DNA of 57,268 nucleotides from DATEOR01 sp046733475. Lineage in GTDB: Bacteria > Actinomycetota > Thermoleophilia > Gaiellales > Gaiellaceae. How positions within the stretch are numbered: position 1 is the first letter of the stretch; every line of letters starts with the position of its first letter. A model generated the notes under the pieces. It was not told the origin of the DNA. It worked only from the letters and a program-made list of their open reading frames with translations, and did no database searches. Shown one piece after another: positions 1 through 7,895 of this stretch. Made by a program: the position numbers and the translations under genes. Location: positions 1-57,268 of the forward strand of contig JBKPPF010000041.1 in NCBI GenBank assembly GCA_046733475.1, in the 5' to 3' direction.

Positions 1-313
1 CGGCCGCGTTCACGAGAACGTCGGCCGCCTGGCCCTGGCCGACGACCACGTCAGCTTCGATTTCCGCTTCCCGGGCTCTTCGCGCGGCCTCCTGCACCGA
101 TTCCTCCGCGACGTCGCGGAACGCGTGATCGAAATCCACGGACGGTGCGAATCCCGGCGCGCCGTAAGCCGCCGTGGGAACGTGCCAGGCCGCCGTGAGC
201 CGCAAACGCGCCTTGCGATGTTTCGCTTCGTCGATAGCCCACTGGAGCGCGCGCTCCGCGTGCTCCGATCCGTCGACACCGACGACGATCGTTCCACCCT
301 CACCAGTGCTCAT
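1..313 (-). CDS. Universal stress protein (UspA family), 5' part only
   Basis: The gene reads on the minus strand from an ATG at 313 preceded by a strong GGAGGAG ribosome site. It runs off the left edge without a stop, so about 104 codons are visible. The N-terminus reads G-T-I-V-V-G-V-D-G-S-E-H-A-E-R-A, the usual first beta strand of the Usp fold with the Asp that contacts ATP or AMP. A second strand (LRLTAAWHVP) and a helical section (FRDVAEESVQEAARRA) follow. The ATP-loop motif G-x2-G-x9-G-S/T expected near the C-terminus lies outside the window, so nucleotide binding cannot be judged. Usp proteins are cytoplasmic stress and dormancy factors. No partner gene is visible. Confidence 0.88.
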   Translation of the reverse strand, partial: MSTGEGGTIVVGVDGSEHAERALQWAIDEAKHRKARLRLTAAWHVPTAAYGAPGFAPSVDFDHAFRDVAEESVQEAARRAREAEIEADVVVGQGQAADVLVNAA

Positions 314-488
314 GGTCTCTGCTCCTCCCGAGATGACGACACGAATCAAGCTTCGCGTCGGGCGGCGTCGAAGGCATCGGTGAGGTACCGAAGCACGCGA
401 CAGTAGTTCCCCACATCGGGCTTGTGGCCTGCCCCGACGCGGGGTTGAGCCATCTTGGGATGGTTCTTCCACCCTGAGAGGAGGAGTG

Positions 489-596
489 ATGAGACGACTA
501 CCCGACGCCGCAATCATCGGCTTCGCCGCACTCGCCGTCTTTCAGGTGGCTCTCGCGGCAGGTGCTCCGCTGGGTCACGCCGCGTGGGGCGGCTAT
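489..596 (+). pseudogene. 5' fragment of a small integral membrane protein
   Basis: An ATG at 489 has a good GGAGG site and opens a hydrophobic peptide (MRRLPDAAIIGFAALAVF, then GAPLGHAAWGG). It looks like the start of a small multi-pass membrane protein. After about 36 codons the sequence loses membrane character, and the same DNA reads as a recognisable paralog remnant on the opposite strand. The gene therefore seems cut at about 596 by a rearrangement. The residual open frame runs to 707 but its tail is low quality. Confidence 0.5.
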
Positions 597-672
597 GGCG
601 CGCCGAGCGTGGCGGCTGCCAGCGCGTTGCCCGGGATCACCGTCAGAAGGGCAAGCACCGGCTTGTCTTGCA
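593..672 (-). pseudogene. Remnant of RFRR-type helical repeat family (C-terminal piece)
   Basis: On the minus strand this stretch translates to a piece containing VLALLTVIPGNALAAATL. It matches the fragment LGLLTAIPANTLAAAALAEL at 1701-1892 on the plus strand. It has no start or stop of its own and is the only copy of this family in inverted orientation. It directly abuts the broken membrane gene at 489. Confidence 0.5.
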
Positions 673-675
673 CTC

Positions 676-850
676 CTAGGGCTGAGCGGATTCCTCGTCG
701 ACGATAGAGGCCTCGGCACCGGGGTTGGCAGCCTGCCAGCTGGCGAGATAAACACTGACCTCGCGCCGCTCTTGCTCTTGGTTCGGCGCGTCCGGTACGT
801 AAGCCTCGAGTTCGCCCGATCGCCGTTGTTCGGCAACACAACCGGTTCGG
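676..850 (-). pseudogene. Remnant of the small acidic family whose intact member is at 4264-4650
   Basis: The minus-strand frame ending at TAG (676-678) reads VAEQRRSGELEAYVPDAP and later REVSVYLASWQAA. This parallels the pseudogene at 21930 (VAEQRRMHELEVYLPGA, then KIDVCLALWQ) and the intact gene at 4264 (GETLEVELPHEL, then LELDLYLRVWQ). An in-frame TAG lies just upstream, at about residue -5, so no full-length product is possible. About 270 bases to its right (851-1119) show nothing recognisable. Confidence 0.55.
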
Positions 851-1119
851 CGCTACGCAATCCGGTTGTAGCGGGCGGATGGACGCCGTGCAGCCCGTCC
901 GAGATGATTCACGCGGCTAAGGCGCTCGACTTCCCTCAGGGCGAGACAGACTCGCCGTCGAGTCGCAGAGCCTCGCGGGAGCGGCGCCCCCGAGATCCGC
1001 TTGCCGAGGCCTCGGTTCGGAGGTGTGGCGGGAGGACATCGTTTCCGCCGAGTGAGGGCGATCTCACACCTTCGAAACGACCTCGTACATGGGTCCGCGG
1101 ACGCGGCAGCTAGAAGGCT

Positions 1120-1587
1120 TTACGAACTGGCGACGCGGCGCCACGTACGGGTCAGGATGAAGCCGCGATAACCGCACGGATCACGACGCTTCACGAATTC
1201 GAGATCGTCGCCCATGAGGTGGACGTCGTAGGTGGCCTTCCCGGGGGCGGGGTCGTTGTTCGGACAAGCGGGGATGGCTGGAAAGATGATCCGCACCTCG
1301 GACAACTTCTCCGGCTGGAGCGCGATGTGCGCGTCGGAGGGGCCGTCAAGGTACGCCTCCCCGGCAGAGAGCGTGATCAACCAGCGGCCCGGCGGCACAC
1401 CTGGGGCTTCCGTTCCTCCACCTTCGGCAAGGGTCATCTCAAAGGTGCCGTTGAGTGCACTCGCGCTCGACGTCGATGCACCGGAGCTAGTTGAATCAGA
1501 GCGCGACGTCTCATTCTCGCCGCAAGCCGCCAACGTCAGTGCAGCTGCGACGAGCAAAGTGTGCATTGGAACGCGCCGCAGGTTCAT
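1120..1587 (-). CDS. Putative secreted lipoprotein
   Basis: About 155 residues if started at the ATG at 1587 (MNLRRVPMHTLL); a second ATG at 1566 is also possible. The N-terminus is a short basic segment, a hydrophobic core (LLVAAALTL) and a lipobox LAAC, so signal peptidase II processing and lipid anchoring are expected. A Ser/Thr-rich linker follows, then a compact domain with two Cys pairs (PACPNN, and DPCGYRGFILTRTW at the end). The Gly-Thr-Phe-Glu and TWRR ends recall small lipocalin- or META-like beta barrels, but I do not recognise the family. It stands alone; its longer upstream open frame is probably noncoding. Confidence 0.7.
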   Translation of the reverse strand: MNLRRVPMHTLLVAAALTLAACGENETSRSDSTSSGASTSSASALNGTFEMTLAEGGGTEAPGVPPGRWLITLSAGEAYLDGPSDAHIALQPEKLSEVRIIFPAIPACPNNDPAPGKATYDVHLMGDDLEFVKRRDPCGYRGFILTRTWRRVASS

Positions 1588-1700
1588 TTGCGGGATCCTA
1601 CTCCGGCCGAACACGTCACCCAACCGCGAGACCGCCCGCTCGAAATGCTGACCGGTCGTCTGCCTGCTGGCCGAGACTCCTCGCGCCGCCTTGAGCCGCG

Positions 1701-1892
1701 CTTCGGTGGCACGTCCGCTTCGTCGAGGAGACGAAGAACGTCGACATCCGTGAGAGTCAGACCGTGCTTGGCCTCTTGACGGCGATCCCCGCCAACACAT
1801 TGGCCGCCGCGGCGCTTGCGGAGCTCCTCAGCCGCTGGCGCTCGTGCGAGCGGATTGCCGAGGCTCTTGTCCGCTGGTCGCGAGCGGCGTAG
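1701..1892 (+). pseudogene. C-terminal remnant of RFRR-type helical repeat family
   Basis: The frame ending in TAG at 1890-1892 reads LRWHVRFVEETKNVDIRES, then TVLGLLTAIPANTLAAAALA, then RSCERIAEALVRW. The first part matches the copy at 10.6 kb (FRWRCRFVIETPKIELRES). An in-frame TGA lies immediately upstream, so the N-terminal half is missing. The same C-terminal words recur at 3746, 6294 and 20148. A new gene starts nine bases after this stop. Confidence 0.6.
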
Positions 1893-1901
1893 CATGGACA
1901 A

Positions 1902-2798
1902 ATGGCGATGCGCACAAGGATGCGCACGGGGCTGGGCGGTGATCAACCTTCCAAATCGCCCTGGATGTTTCGATCTGCGGCTGCCTTTGCCGTCCTCCTG
2001 ACCTTCCTCGTCCTCGTTCCGGCGGCCAAATCTGCTCGTGGATGCCTCGAGGATGTGGCGACGATCGTGGGGACGCCCGGCGATGACGTCATCGTGGGGA
2101 CGAAAGGACGCGATGTCATCGTCGCTGGGAAAGGGGACGACCGTATCCGTGGGAGGGGCGGTCGCGACATCATCTGTGGCGGCAAGGGAAGCGACTTCAT
2201 CAGTGGCGGATTCGGTTCTGACGCGCTCGTAGGAGACATCGGCGAGGACGGACGCGGGGACGTGCTCCTTGGCGGAGGCGGAGGGGACTTCTTCATCGGT
2301 GGGAATGGGCCCGACGTTCTCTATGGCCACTCCGGCGGAGATTCGCTCATCGGCTCGAGCGGCGATGACGTTCTTTTGGGCGGTCGAGGAGCAGATCGAC
2401 TCGACGACAACAGCGGAGATGACGTCGCCCGCGGCGGAGATGGCGCCGACCTCTTCGTCGCGGATCGTGGAGACGACCTACACGATGGCGGCGAGGGCTC
2501 GGACACAATTCAGTGGCTTGGTGGGCCGATCAACGCCAACCTGACCACAGGCATTGCCACCGGCCTCGGGACGGACAGTCTGAGCGCGATCGAGAACCTC
2601 ACAGGCTCGGCTGGGGCCGACACCCTGATCGGGAACGAGGCGGCCAACCTGTTGGTAGGAAAGAGCGGAAACGATCATCTCGAGGGACTCGCAGGAGATG
2701 ACAGCCTCGACGGGGGCAAGGACGTCGATTTCCTCGACGGCGGCGATGACACCGACAATTGCACGAAAGGCGAGACGGTTCAGAACTGCGAGGCATGA
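1902..2798 (+). CDS. Secreted RTX (hemolysin-type calcium-binding repeat) protein
   Basis: 298 residues. The N-terminus has a basic stretch and a hydrophobic export segment (residues about 22-44, AAAFAVLLTFLVLVPAA). The rest is mostly glycine- and aspartate-rich nonapeptide units of the GGxGxDxhx type (for example GGKGSDFISGG, GGRGADRLDD), in two blocks at about residues 57-200 and 235-290. Such units form calcium-filled beta rolls outside the cell. No enzymatic domain is attached, so a structural or surface role is likely. The last residues carry a Cys pair (DNCTKGETVQNC). The start is uncertain among ATGs at 1902, 1908 and 1965, and the ribosome site is weak. No type I secretion genes are nearby. 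A shorter paralog lies at 4976. Confidence 0.85.
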   Translation: MAMRTRMRTGLGGDQPSKSPWMFRSAAAFAVLLTFLVLVPAAKSARGCLEDVATIVGTPGDDVIVGTKGRDVIVAGKGDDRIRGRGGRDIICGGKGSDFISGGFGSDALVGDIGEDGRGDVLLGGGGGDFFIGGNGPDVLYGHSGGDSLIGSSGDDVLLGGRGADRLDDNSGDDVARGGDGADLFVADRGDDLHDGGEGSDTIQWLGGPINANLTTGIATGLGTDSLSAIENLTGSAGADTLIGNEAANLLVGKSGNDHLEGLAGDDSLDGGKDVDFLDGGDDTDNCTKGETVQNCEA

Positions 2799-2811
2799 GT
2801 CGGCGCACTTC

Positions 2812-3379
2812 ATGTACCAATGCCTCAAGGCGGGTCTCATGGCGTTCTGCGTGGCTGCCGCCGCAAGCGCCTGTGATTGGCGGAACGGGGAAGACGGAGA
2901 AAGAGCCGTTTCGGGAGGGCAGGCGCCGTCAACTGCGCAGAATCCGACGATCGAGTCGTCACTTGAGGCCTTAAGCGTCCTGCCGCCACGCATTCGCTGG
3001 AGTGCGACCACGTCGCTACCGCCCGACCAGATCGAGGCTGTGAAGTTTCTCGTCGACGGCGCTGCCGCCATGCAAGAACCCCTCCTTTACCCACTTCCTC
3101 GCCTTCCGCGGGCCCTCGCTCTTCGTCCGAGGCGGCCAGCAGGATGCTGCTTGGGAGGTCTCTAGCGCCGGCAGCGGGCTCAAGCTCGGAACGCCGATCT
3201 TCCTTTGGAAGGGCGCGGACGCCGCCGCTGGCTCGAACTTCAACGGATTCGGCGAGGTCCTCTGCGCTCCTAACGGCCCGCCCGCCACCTACGCATGGTC
3301 AGCGACAAGGGGCCGCGTCGTTTTCAAGTACGCGGGGGACAGCATGAGTACGGGCGTAATCTGGAGCTGCGCGCCTTGA
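2812..3379 (+). pseudogene. Frameshifted or fused secreted-protein gene
   Basis: The first frame opens at an ATG at 2812 with a lipoprotein-like leader (MAFCVAAAASACDW). It continues to a recognisable domain start (LPPRIRWSATTSLPPDQIEAV, KFLVDG) and degenerates near 3070. From about 3073 a different plus-strand frame (+1) continues with protein-like sequence: CKNPSFTHFLAFRGPSLFV, GSGLKLGTPIFLWKG, GEVLCAPNGP, ending VIWSCAP at TGA 3377-3379. The two parts could be one gene with a frameshift, or two fragments joined by a deletion. The first domain normally runs on after the VDG motif, which is lost here, so I prefer a fused pseudogene. Confidence 0.5.
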
Positions 3380-3454
3380 AAGAACCGTGCGCGGAGCGAC
3401 GGCGACTTCTCGAGGGCACTTGGGAGGGGGTCCTGCCCGGCTGATGCCGACTAG

Positions 3455-3537
3455 CCTCGACAACGGCCGCCGCTCGCATAAGAAGCCTCCCACGGGCCGT
3501 CGTCGCTCGGCTGCTCGGGCGGAAGCCCCAGAGCTAG
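3455..3537 (+). repeat. Dispersed intergenic repeat B, copy 1
   Basis: This element carries the core CGTCGCTCGGCTGCTCGGGC that recurs nine times between 3.4 and 23.4 kb. It starts with a conserved CCTCGACAACGGCCGCCGCT box, also seen at 4711 and 10204. In one frame the copies translate to variants of LDNGRRSPKLLRAVVARLL. It ends directly before the next gene's ATG at 3539. Confidence 0.75.
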
Positions 3538-3538
3538 C

Positions 3539-3739
3539 ATGGCCGGCGTGAGCCGTAAGACCTACACGATCGAAGGCAACGGCCCGTACAACGAGGATGA
3601 AGTACGCGAGAAGATCCGCGCCTATTGCGATGAGCACGGTTTCTTTGCGTCGGCCACCCTCACTGTGGTCGAAATGAGCGAGGACGGCGTGACATCGGGA
3701 CGTCAAGTAGACGCTGGTCAGTTTCTCGACGGACGCTAA
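3539..3739 (+). CDS. Small conserved-looking soluble protein, unknown function
   Basis: 66 residues, starting at ATG 3539 (MAGVSRKTYTIEGNGPYNED). Composition and codon use look genuinely coding: hydrophilic, balanced and without low complexity. Alternating beta and helix are likely (KTYTIEG, DEVREKIRAYCDEHGF, ATLTVVEMSEDG). It lacks a clear ribosome site and begins one base after the end of a dispersed repeat. I do not recognise the family. A degraded paralog-family tail follows directly at 3746. Confidence 0.6.
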   Translation: MAGVSRKTYTIEGNGPYNEDEVREKIRAYCDEHGFFASATLTVVEMSEDGVTSGRQVDAGQFLDGR

Positions 3740-3745
3740 CCCTCG

Positions 3746-3829
3746 CAACCGCTCGCCCACGTCCTCAGCCAGCGACGATCCTGCGAGCGAATCGCCGAAG
3801 CTCTTATCTGCTGGTCGCGGGCGGCGTAA
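3746..3829 (+). repeat. C-terminal relic of RFRR-type family (dispersed repeat A)
   Basis: The plus frame reads AHVLSQRRSCERIAEALICW then SRAA and TAA. This is nearly identical to the end of the fragment at 1701-1892 (SCERIAEALVRWSRAA). Only the last 28 or so codons remain. Confidence 0.55.
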
Positions 3830-3863
3830 AACTGTTGATCTCGAGCGACCGAAGGGAGATGCC

Positions 3864-4042
3864 ATGCCTCACCACTGGAAACCCGCTGACGGCGATGCAC
3901 CGGCCCAGGAACGGAAAAAGCTCAAGTTTCACGGGACGGACAAGGACGGGGAAAGCTGGGGCTGTGGGAAATCACGGAGGCCGAGGCAAAGGAAATCGAA
4001 AAGAAACCCAAGAAGCATGACTGCGAGCGAGTCCTCTATTGA
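3864..4042 (+). pseudogene. Small gene with a single-base frameshift
   Basis: ATG 3864 has a GGGAG site and opens MPHHWKPADGDAPAQERKK, LKFHGTDKDGESWG. At about 3958, in a GGGG run, the frame must move by one base to continue LWEITEAEAKEIEKKPKKHD then CERVLY and TGA at 4040-4042. Adding one G in that run restores a coherent, highly charged protein of about 59 residues. This may be a real decay event or an assembly error in a homopolymer. The family is not recognised. Confidence 0.55.
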
Positions 4043-4046
4043 GAGC

Positions 4047-4098
4047 CGTCCTGCGCTCTTGGGCCGTCTCGCTCGGCTGTTCGGGCGGAATGCCTAGG
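4047..4098 (+). repeat. Dispersed intergenic repeat B, copy 2 (diverged)
   Basis: It contains CTCGCTCGGCTGTTCGGGCG, a two-mismatch version of the repeat B core, right after the broken small gene. The remaining bases to 4263 show nothing recognisable. Confidence 0.6.
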
Positions 4099-4263
4099 GC
4101 GCTCTACCCCTTCGGCGAAGCCGCGCGGCTCGAGATGCGCAGTCGACAAGCAGGCTCTTGCGCAAGTTTTTGCTCCGGCAGGCGTCCTACCTGTTAGACC
4201 AAGCGAAAGGAAACGTCGCCGCATGCTTCATTGGTAGTTAGCCGCACCACCAACCGCGCGAGA

Positions 4264-4650
4264 CTAGAGCTTCTCGACGTACTCCACCGGCGACCATTCG
4301 TGGAGCGACTGCCAGACGCGCAGGTAAAGATCTAGTTCCAGACGGGCTTGCTTTGCGTCGAGTTCGTGTGGGAGCTCGACCTCGAGCGTCTCCCCGTCGA
4401 TCTGGATGACCGCACACTCACGCCGCTCGAGAAAATCGCGCAGGTTGTCAGCAAGCTCGGGGTCGCTGAGCCGCAGTCGCACCCCCAAATGGCCCTCCCA
4501 GAATGTCCCGTCCCCGCAGTGGCCTACTCTCACTGTCACCGGGAACGGCGCATTGTCAATACGCGCATGAGTCGGTGGGAGCCCTCTCTGGCCCACATGC
4601 GGAGCGGGCATGGCCCTAGCTGATCTCGTTAAGGCACCGGCGGCTGACAC
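4264..4650 (-). CDS. Small protein of a family with decayed paralogs in this window
   Basis: Up to 128 residues. The start is unsure among ATG 4650, ATG 4611 and later GTGs; conserved sequence begins near VTVRVGHCGDGTFWEGHLG. The C-terminal half (LSDPELADNLRDFLERRECA, then GETLEVELPHEL and RLELDLYLRVWQSL) has alternating charged helices and strands. It matches two broken copies at 676-850 and 21930-22113, which makes it the only complete member here. I infer a small cytosolic alpha/beta protein; the function is unknown. Confidence 0.65.
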   Translation of the reverse strand: MSAAGALTRSARAMPAPHVGQRGLPPTHARIDNAPFPVTVRVGHCGDGTFWEGHLGVRLRLSDPELADNLRDFLERRECAVIQIDGETLEVELPHELDAKQARLELDLYLRVWQSLHEWSPVEYVEKL

Positions 4651-4975
4651 GCCTCAGAGTGACACGTGTTTGCGGAGCGAGCGAGACGCAGAACTCACCT
4701 GTGCCAACAGCCCTCGACAACGGCCGCCGCTCACCGCCCAAGCTCCTCCGCGCCGTCGTGGCTCGGCTGCTTGGGCCGAAGTAGCCGCAAGCGCATCATC
4801 CGGCGTTTCCAGCCCCCTTCCGCGCGCTCCAGCTTCTCGCGGATCTCTATTCCGTCCGCAGCAAGGTTCAACCCAAGGTCTCGAGCGAGCGCTGTGGGAG
4901 CGCATGCTCCTCACCGCGTTTCGGCGGCATCGGCGCGGGTACGGCAGGGATTTGAAGCCAGAAAGAGGGGGACAA
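4651..4975. other. Intergenic stretch with one repeat copy
   Basis: Apart from repeat B copy 3 (4711-4784), nothing coding is evident. Open frames crossing it lack ribosome sites and have poor composition. Confidence 0.5.
4711..4784 (+). repeat. Dispersed intergenic repeat B, copy 3
   Basis: This is one of the most complete copies. The frame LDNGRRSPPKLLRAVVARLL then GPK and TAG is open through the element, which suggests the repeat descends from the 3' end of a gene. Confidence 0.75.
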
Positions 4976-5440
4976 GTGAAGGTCTTAGCAACACTTGCCG
5001 TGATGGGACTCCTTGCGGTCGGCTCGCTCGTCATGAGCGCCTCTGCGGGTGCCGCTGCTTTTTGTCATGGTTTCCCTGCGACGATGACCGGAAGCTCAGG
5101 ATCGGATCACATCGTGGGCACGAACCATCGGGACATCATCGTCGCACGAGGCGGAGGAGATGAAATTCGCGGCCGGGGTGGTCGGGACCTCATCTGTGCA
5201 GGTCGTGGCGATGACGATGTCGCTGCAGGTGCCCGGCGGGACCGTGTCTATGCCGGCGCAGGGCACGACGAGCTCGGCGGAGGCGCTGCGGACGATCGTC
5301 TCTTTGGCGAGCGAGGACGGGACGAGCTTCTCGGCTGGCGCGGGAGCGACTTGCTCAACGGCGGGTCCGAGGTTGACGAGGGCTTCGGTGGATCCGGTGC
5401 CGACACGTGCCTGTCGATCGAGTTCGCTCACAGCTGCTGA
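4976..5440 (+). CDS. Short secreted RTX-repeat protein
   Basis: 154 residues from GTG 4976, chosen because of the GAGGGGGA site just upstream and the signal peptide that follows (MKVLATLAVMGLLAVGSLVM, cleavage after ASAGAAA). The mature part consists of Asp/Gly nonapeptides (GSSGSDHIVG, GGRDLICAG, GERGRDELLG, GWRGSDLLNGG), a short calcium-binding beta roll. It ends in a Cys-containing tail (DTCLSIEFAHSC) like that of the larger protein at 1902, so the two are paralogs. A GTG start is usual here. Repeat B lies upstream and a repeat C copy downstream. Confidence 0.8.
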   Translation: MKVLATLAVMGLLAVGSLVMSASAGAAAFCHGFPATMTGSSGSDHIVGTNHRDIIVARGGGDEIRGRGGRDLICAGRGDDDVAAGARRDRVYAGAGHDELGGGAADDRLFGERGRDELLGWRGSDLLNGGSEVDEGFGGSGADTCLSIEFAHSC

Positions 5441-5491
5441 GGCGGTCTGCACGTGTAACGGCGGGGCCAGCCTTGCCAACGTAAGGAGTGC

Positions 5492-5572
5492 GGGGTCGGA
5501 CCGATTCCCGCGCTGCCGACCAAGCGCGCGCGACGTCGGCAACGCGATCGGGATAACGGTGGTTCGGCCCCG
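5492..5572. repeat. Dispersed repeat C, copy 1
   Basis: An element of about 80 bp running from GGGGTCGG to GGTTCGGCCCC. It shares long blocks such as AAGCGCGCGC, ACGTCG and CAACGCG with the copy at 22226, and its ends and centre with the copy at 15067. It lies between two genes and has no own frame. Confidence 0.6.
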
Positions 5573-5730
5573 CCACGACCAGCCGAAACCACCCCCGTTT
5601 CCAGTCCGTGGGAATCGCGTGGGCGTGTACCGAAGGCGGCTAGCCGAGGACCGCCTTTGTGCCTGCTCGCCTTGAAAGGACGACTCTTCCCGTACTAGCC
5701 TGCTTTGCTTACCAACGAGGAGGGGTCACA

Positions 5731-6267
5731 TTGAAGAGGCTTACGATCGGTGCCGTTGTCACGCTTTCGCTGGTTCTCGTCGCCTCGGCCGGTGCTGCGG
5801 TCTTCACGATCCACGGCGACTGGAGAATGGGATCATTCAAGGTCAAGCGGGACGGGACACTTCGCGGCGCGATCGATGCGTTCGGGCCAACCGGTAGCCG
5901 AGACCGAAACGGAGAGGTCTGTACCGTCCGCTGGCCACGCCATGGCCTGAAGATCGTCTTCTACAACCTGGGCGGGTTGAACCCATGCAAGCCAGCGAAT
6001 GGATTCTTCTCCAACGCTCGGGCAAGAGGGCCGCACTGGAAGACGGATCGGGACCTCGCAATCGGCGATCGGCGGCATCGCCTCAAGGACTTGTATCCGG
6101 GGGCCAAGTTCCATGGAGGGATGCATAACTTCTGGCCGTCGGGATGGTGGCTCGTCAGGCGGACTTCTCCATTCGGTTCGGGTGGTTCATATCCGGGACT
6201 GCTCGCGCACATGCACGATCATCGAGTAGCCGCTTTCCATGTCCGCTATCCGGCCGGTGGGGACTGA
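5731..6267 (+). CDS. Secreted protein of unknown function
   Basis: 178 residues from a TTG start at 5731. TTG is chosen because a GAGGAGGGG site lies seven bases upstream and a signal peptide follows at once (MKRLTIGAVVTLSLVLVASA, cleavage near AGAA). The mature domain is Trp-, His- and Gly-rich (IHGDWRMGSFKVKRDGT, LKIVFYNLGGLNPC, MHNFWPSGWWLVRR) with one Cys pair. The opening GDWRMGSFKVKRDGTLRGAI followed by a conserved Arg-Asp-Gly recalls a small extracellular beta-rich module; I cannot name the family. It is solitary. Confidence 0.72.
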   Translation: MKRLTIGAVVTLSLVLVASAGAAVFTIHGDWRMGSFKVKRDGTLRGAIDAFGPTGSRDRNGEVCTVRWPRHGLKIVFYNLGGLNPCKPANGFFSNARARGPHWKTDRDLAIGDRRHRLKDLYPGAKFHGGMHNFWPSGWWLVRRTSPFGSGGSYPGLLAHMHDHRVAAFHVRYPAGGD

Positions 6268-6293
6268 GAGGCCGCACAAGAGAAGGCTGGGCA

Positions 6294-6338
6294 CTCTCGT
6301 GCGAGCGGATCGCCGAGGCTCCCGTCCGCTCACCCAGG
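6294..6338 (+). repeat. C-terminal relic of RFRR-type family (dispersed repeat A)
   Basis: CTCGTGCGAGCGGATCGCCG followed by AGGCTCCCGTCCGCT matches the end of the fragments at 1701 and 20148. Only about 45 bases survive. Confidence 0.45.
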
Positions 6339-6397
6339 TGACCGATGAGGCGCCTCACGCAAGAACGTGATTTGGTGAGCGTGTAGCGTCTGGCCGC

Positions 6398-6799
6398 GTG
6401 ACCCGGTTCGTCGTCGATTGCGAGACGCTTCTCCGAATTGCTGCTGGCGAGATTGACGTCGCCCCCGAGCACAAGCTCGTCGCGCCGACACTCGTTCGCT
6501 CCCAGGCGCTGTCTAGGCTGTATGAGGCGGCCCGCCGGGGTGAGATCTCTGCTGCTGAGGGCATGGAGCGGGTGACCCGGATCAACTCGCTGAAGGTTCG
6601 CTTCCTCGGGGACAAGGTGCTCCAGCGGCAGGCGTGGAAGGTCGCAGACCAGCTGGGGTGGGAAACAACGTACGACGCCGAGTATGTGGCGCTGACGAAG
6701 CTACAGGCGGACGTCTTCGTCACCTCCGACGAGGATCTGGCACGGGCCGTCTCCGGCCTTGTCAGCACCGCGACGATCGACGCACTGCGCACGGCCTGA
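6398..6799 (+). CDS. PIN-domain protein, possible orphan VapC-type ribonuclease
   Basis: 133 residues from GTG 6398. It shows the PIN acidic set: Asp at residue 7 (FVVDCETL), a central Glu/Asp region (RGEISAAEGMERV), and TTYDAEYVALTKLQ followed by FVTSDEDLARA near the C-terminus. These residues usually coordinate Mg or Mn for single-strand RNA cleavage. VapC toxins are normally cotranscribed with a small antitoxin, but no such gene lies directly upstream (6268-6397 holds only a repeat relic) or downstream. It may be an orphan toxin, a solitary PIN protein, or a survivor of a lost pair. All catalytic acidic positions appear present. Confidence 0.75.
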   Translation: MTRFVVDCETLLRIAAGEIDVAPEHKLVAPTLVRSQALSRLYEAARRGEISAAEGMERVTRINSLKVRFLGDKVLQRQAWKVADQLGWETTYDAEYVALTKLQADVFVTSDEDLARAVSGLVSTATIDALRTA

Positions 6800-6968
6800 G
6801 CGGCCTGGGAACAAGCCTTCGCTTGCGCGAGCGTTCGGGAATGTCAAATGAAGACAGGATCAGGGCCGATCAGCGTCGGGCACTTCATCTAGACGCCCGC
6901 TGGGCTGGAGCCGGGAGGGCCGGCCAGAACCGAGATTCGAGAGCGCAATCCATCGATACGGTGACCGC

Positions 6969-7748
6969 GTGGAACCGGACGAACGGCTACTTCTGGGTTC
7001 GTCGTTCGGCGCAGCAGCGGCCGCTTACGCCGAGCACCGCCCGGACTACGCGCAGGCCGCGGTGCGCTGGGCGCTCGAACGCGCGCCCGGCTCGCGAGTG
7101 CTCGACCTCGGCGCGGGAACCGGCAAGCTAACCACCACGCTCGTCTCGTTGGGCGCCGAAGTCATCGCGGTGGAGCCTGACCCGGCGATGCTCACCGAGC
7201 TGCGCCGCGCGCTGCCGACTGTCCGCGTCCTGCCGGGTAGTGCCGAGGCGATACCGCTGCCGGATGCGTCGGTCGATGCCGTGCTGGCCGGCAACGCCAT
7301 GCACTGGTTCGACATGAACTGCGCGGGACTCGAGATAGCCAGAGTCCTAGAAGCAGACGGCATCCTCGCCGGCCTGTGGAACGTCTTCGACAATCGGGTC
7401 GACTGGGTTGCCAGACTCGAACGGATCAGTGGAAGGGCGGCCATTGGCCCGCGGGACACGTTCAGCAGCTGGCGCGCCGAGACGGCTGAGGCCCACTTCC
7501 CAACCAGTGGCTCAATCGCCCAGTTCGGCTCGCCGGAGCAGGCCGAATTCCCGCATGGGCAGCGACGGACCGCCGACTCCCTCATCGCGACGTTCGCGAC
7601 GAAGGCGGGAATGCTGGTCATGCCAGAACAGGAACGAGAGGCCGCGCTCCATCGGATCCGCGCTTTCCTCGCGGGCAGACCGGAGACCGCTCGCGGCCAA
7701 TTCACCCTGCCGATGCTGACCGGCGTGCTCCGCGTCAGGCGACTCTGA
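6969..7748 (+). CDS. SAM-dependent class I methyltransferase
   Basis: 259 residues from GTG 6969. The glycine-rich SAM loop is clear (VLDLGAGTGKLTTTL, about residues 43-57), followed by the acidic end of strand 2 (VIAVEPDPAML), motif III (GSAEAIPLPDASVDAV) and AMHWFD. This pattern is typical of UbiE/COQ5-like small-molecule methyltransferases (Methyltransf_11). The C-terminal region with FTLPMLTGVLRVRR is common in this subfamily. The substrate cannot be predicted. The gene stands alone, and no ribosome site is evident before the GTG. Confidence 0.82.
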   Translation: MEPDERLLLGSSFGAAAAAYAEHRPDYAQAAVRWALERAPGSRVLDLGAGTGKLTTTLVSLGAEVIAVEPDPAMLTELRRALPTVRVLPGSAEAIPLPDASVDAVLAGNAMHWFDMNCAGLEIARVLEADGILAGLWNVFDNRVDWVARLERISGRAAIGPRDTFSSWRAETAEAHFPTSGSIAQFGSPEQAEFPHGQRRTADSLIATFATKAGMLVMPEQEREAALHRIRAFLAGRPETARGQFTLPMLTGVLRVRRL

Positions 7749-7895
7749 AACCATCGACCTAGAAAATGAAGGAGGCGAGGCGCGAGCCGTCCTGGCGGTT
7801 TCCGGGGCTGGAGCGAGCGGCAATCCGGGTCGGGCGGTCTGGCGTAGTAGCGGGCGGGGCGTGCTGCCCTCCCACCGATCACCCAGGAGCCAACA

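Noticed and set aside
3864..4042. In-frame stop or recoding such as programmed frameshifting in the small gene
   Set aside because: There is no slippery heptamer with a downstream pseudoknot. A plain one-base change in a G run explains it better.
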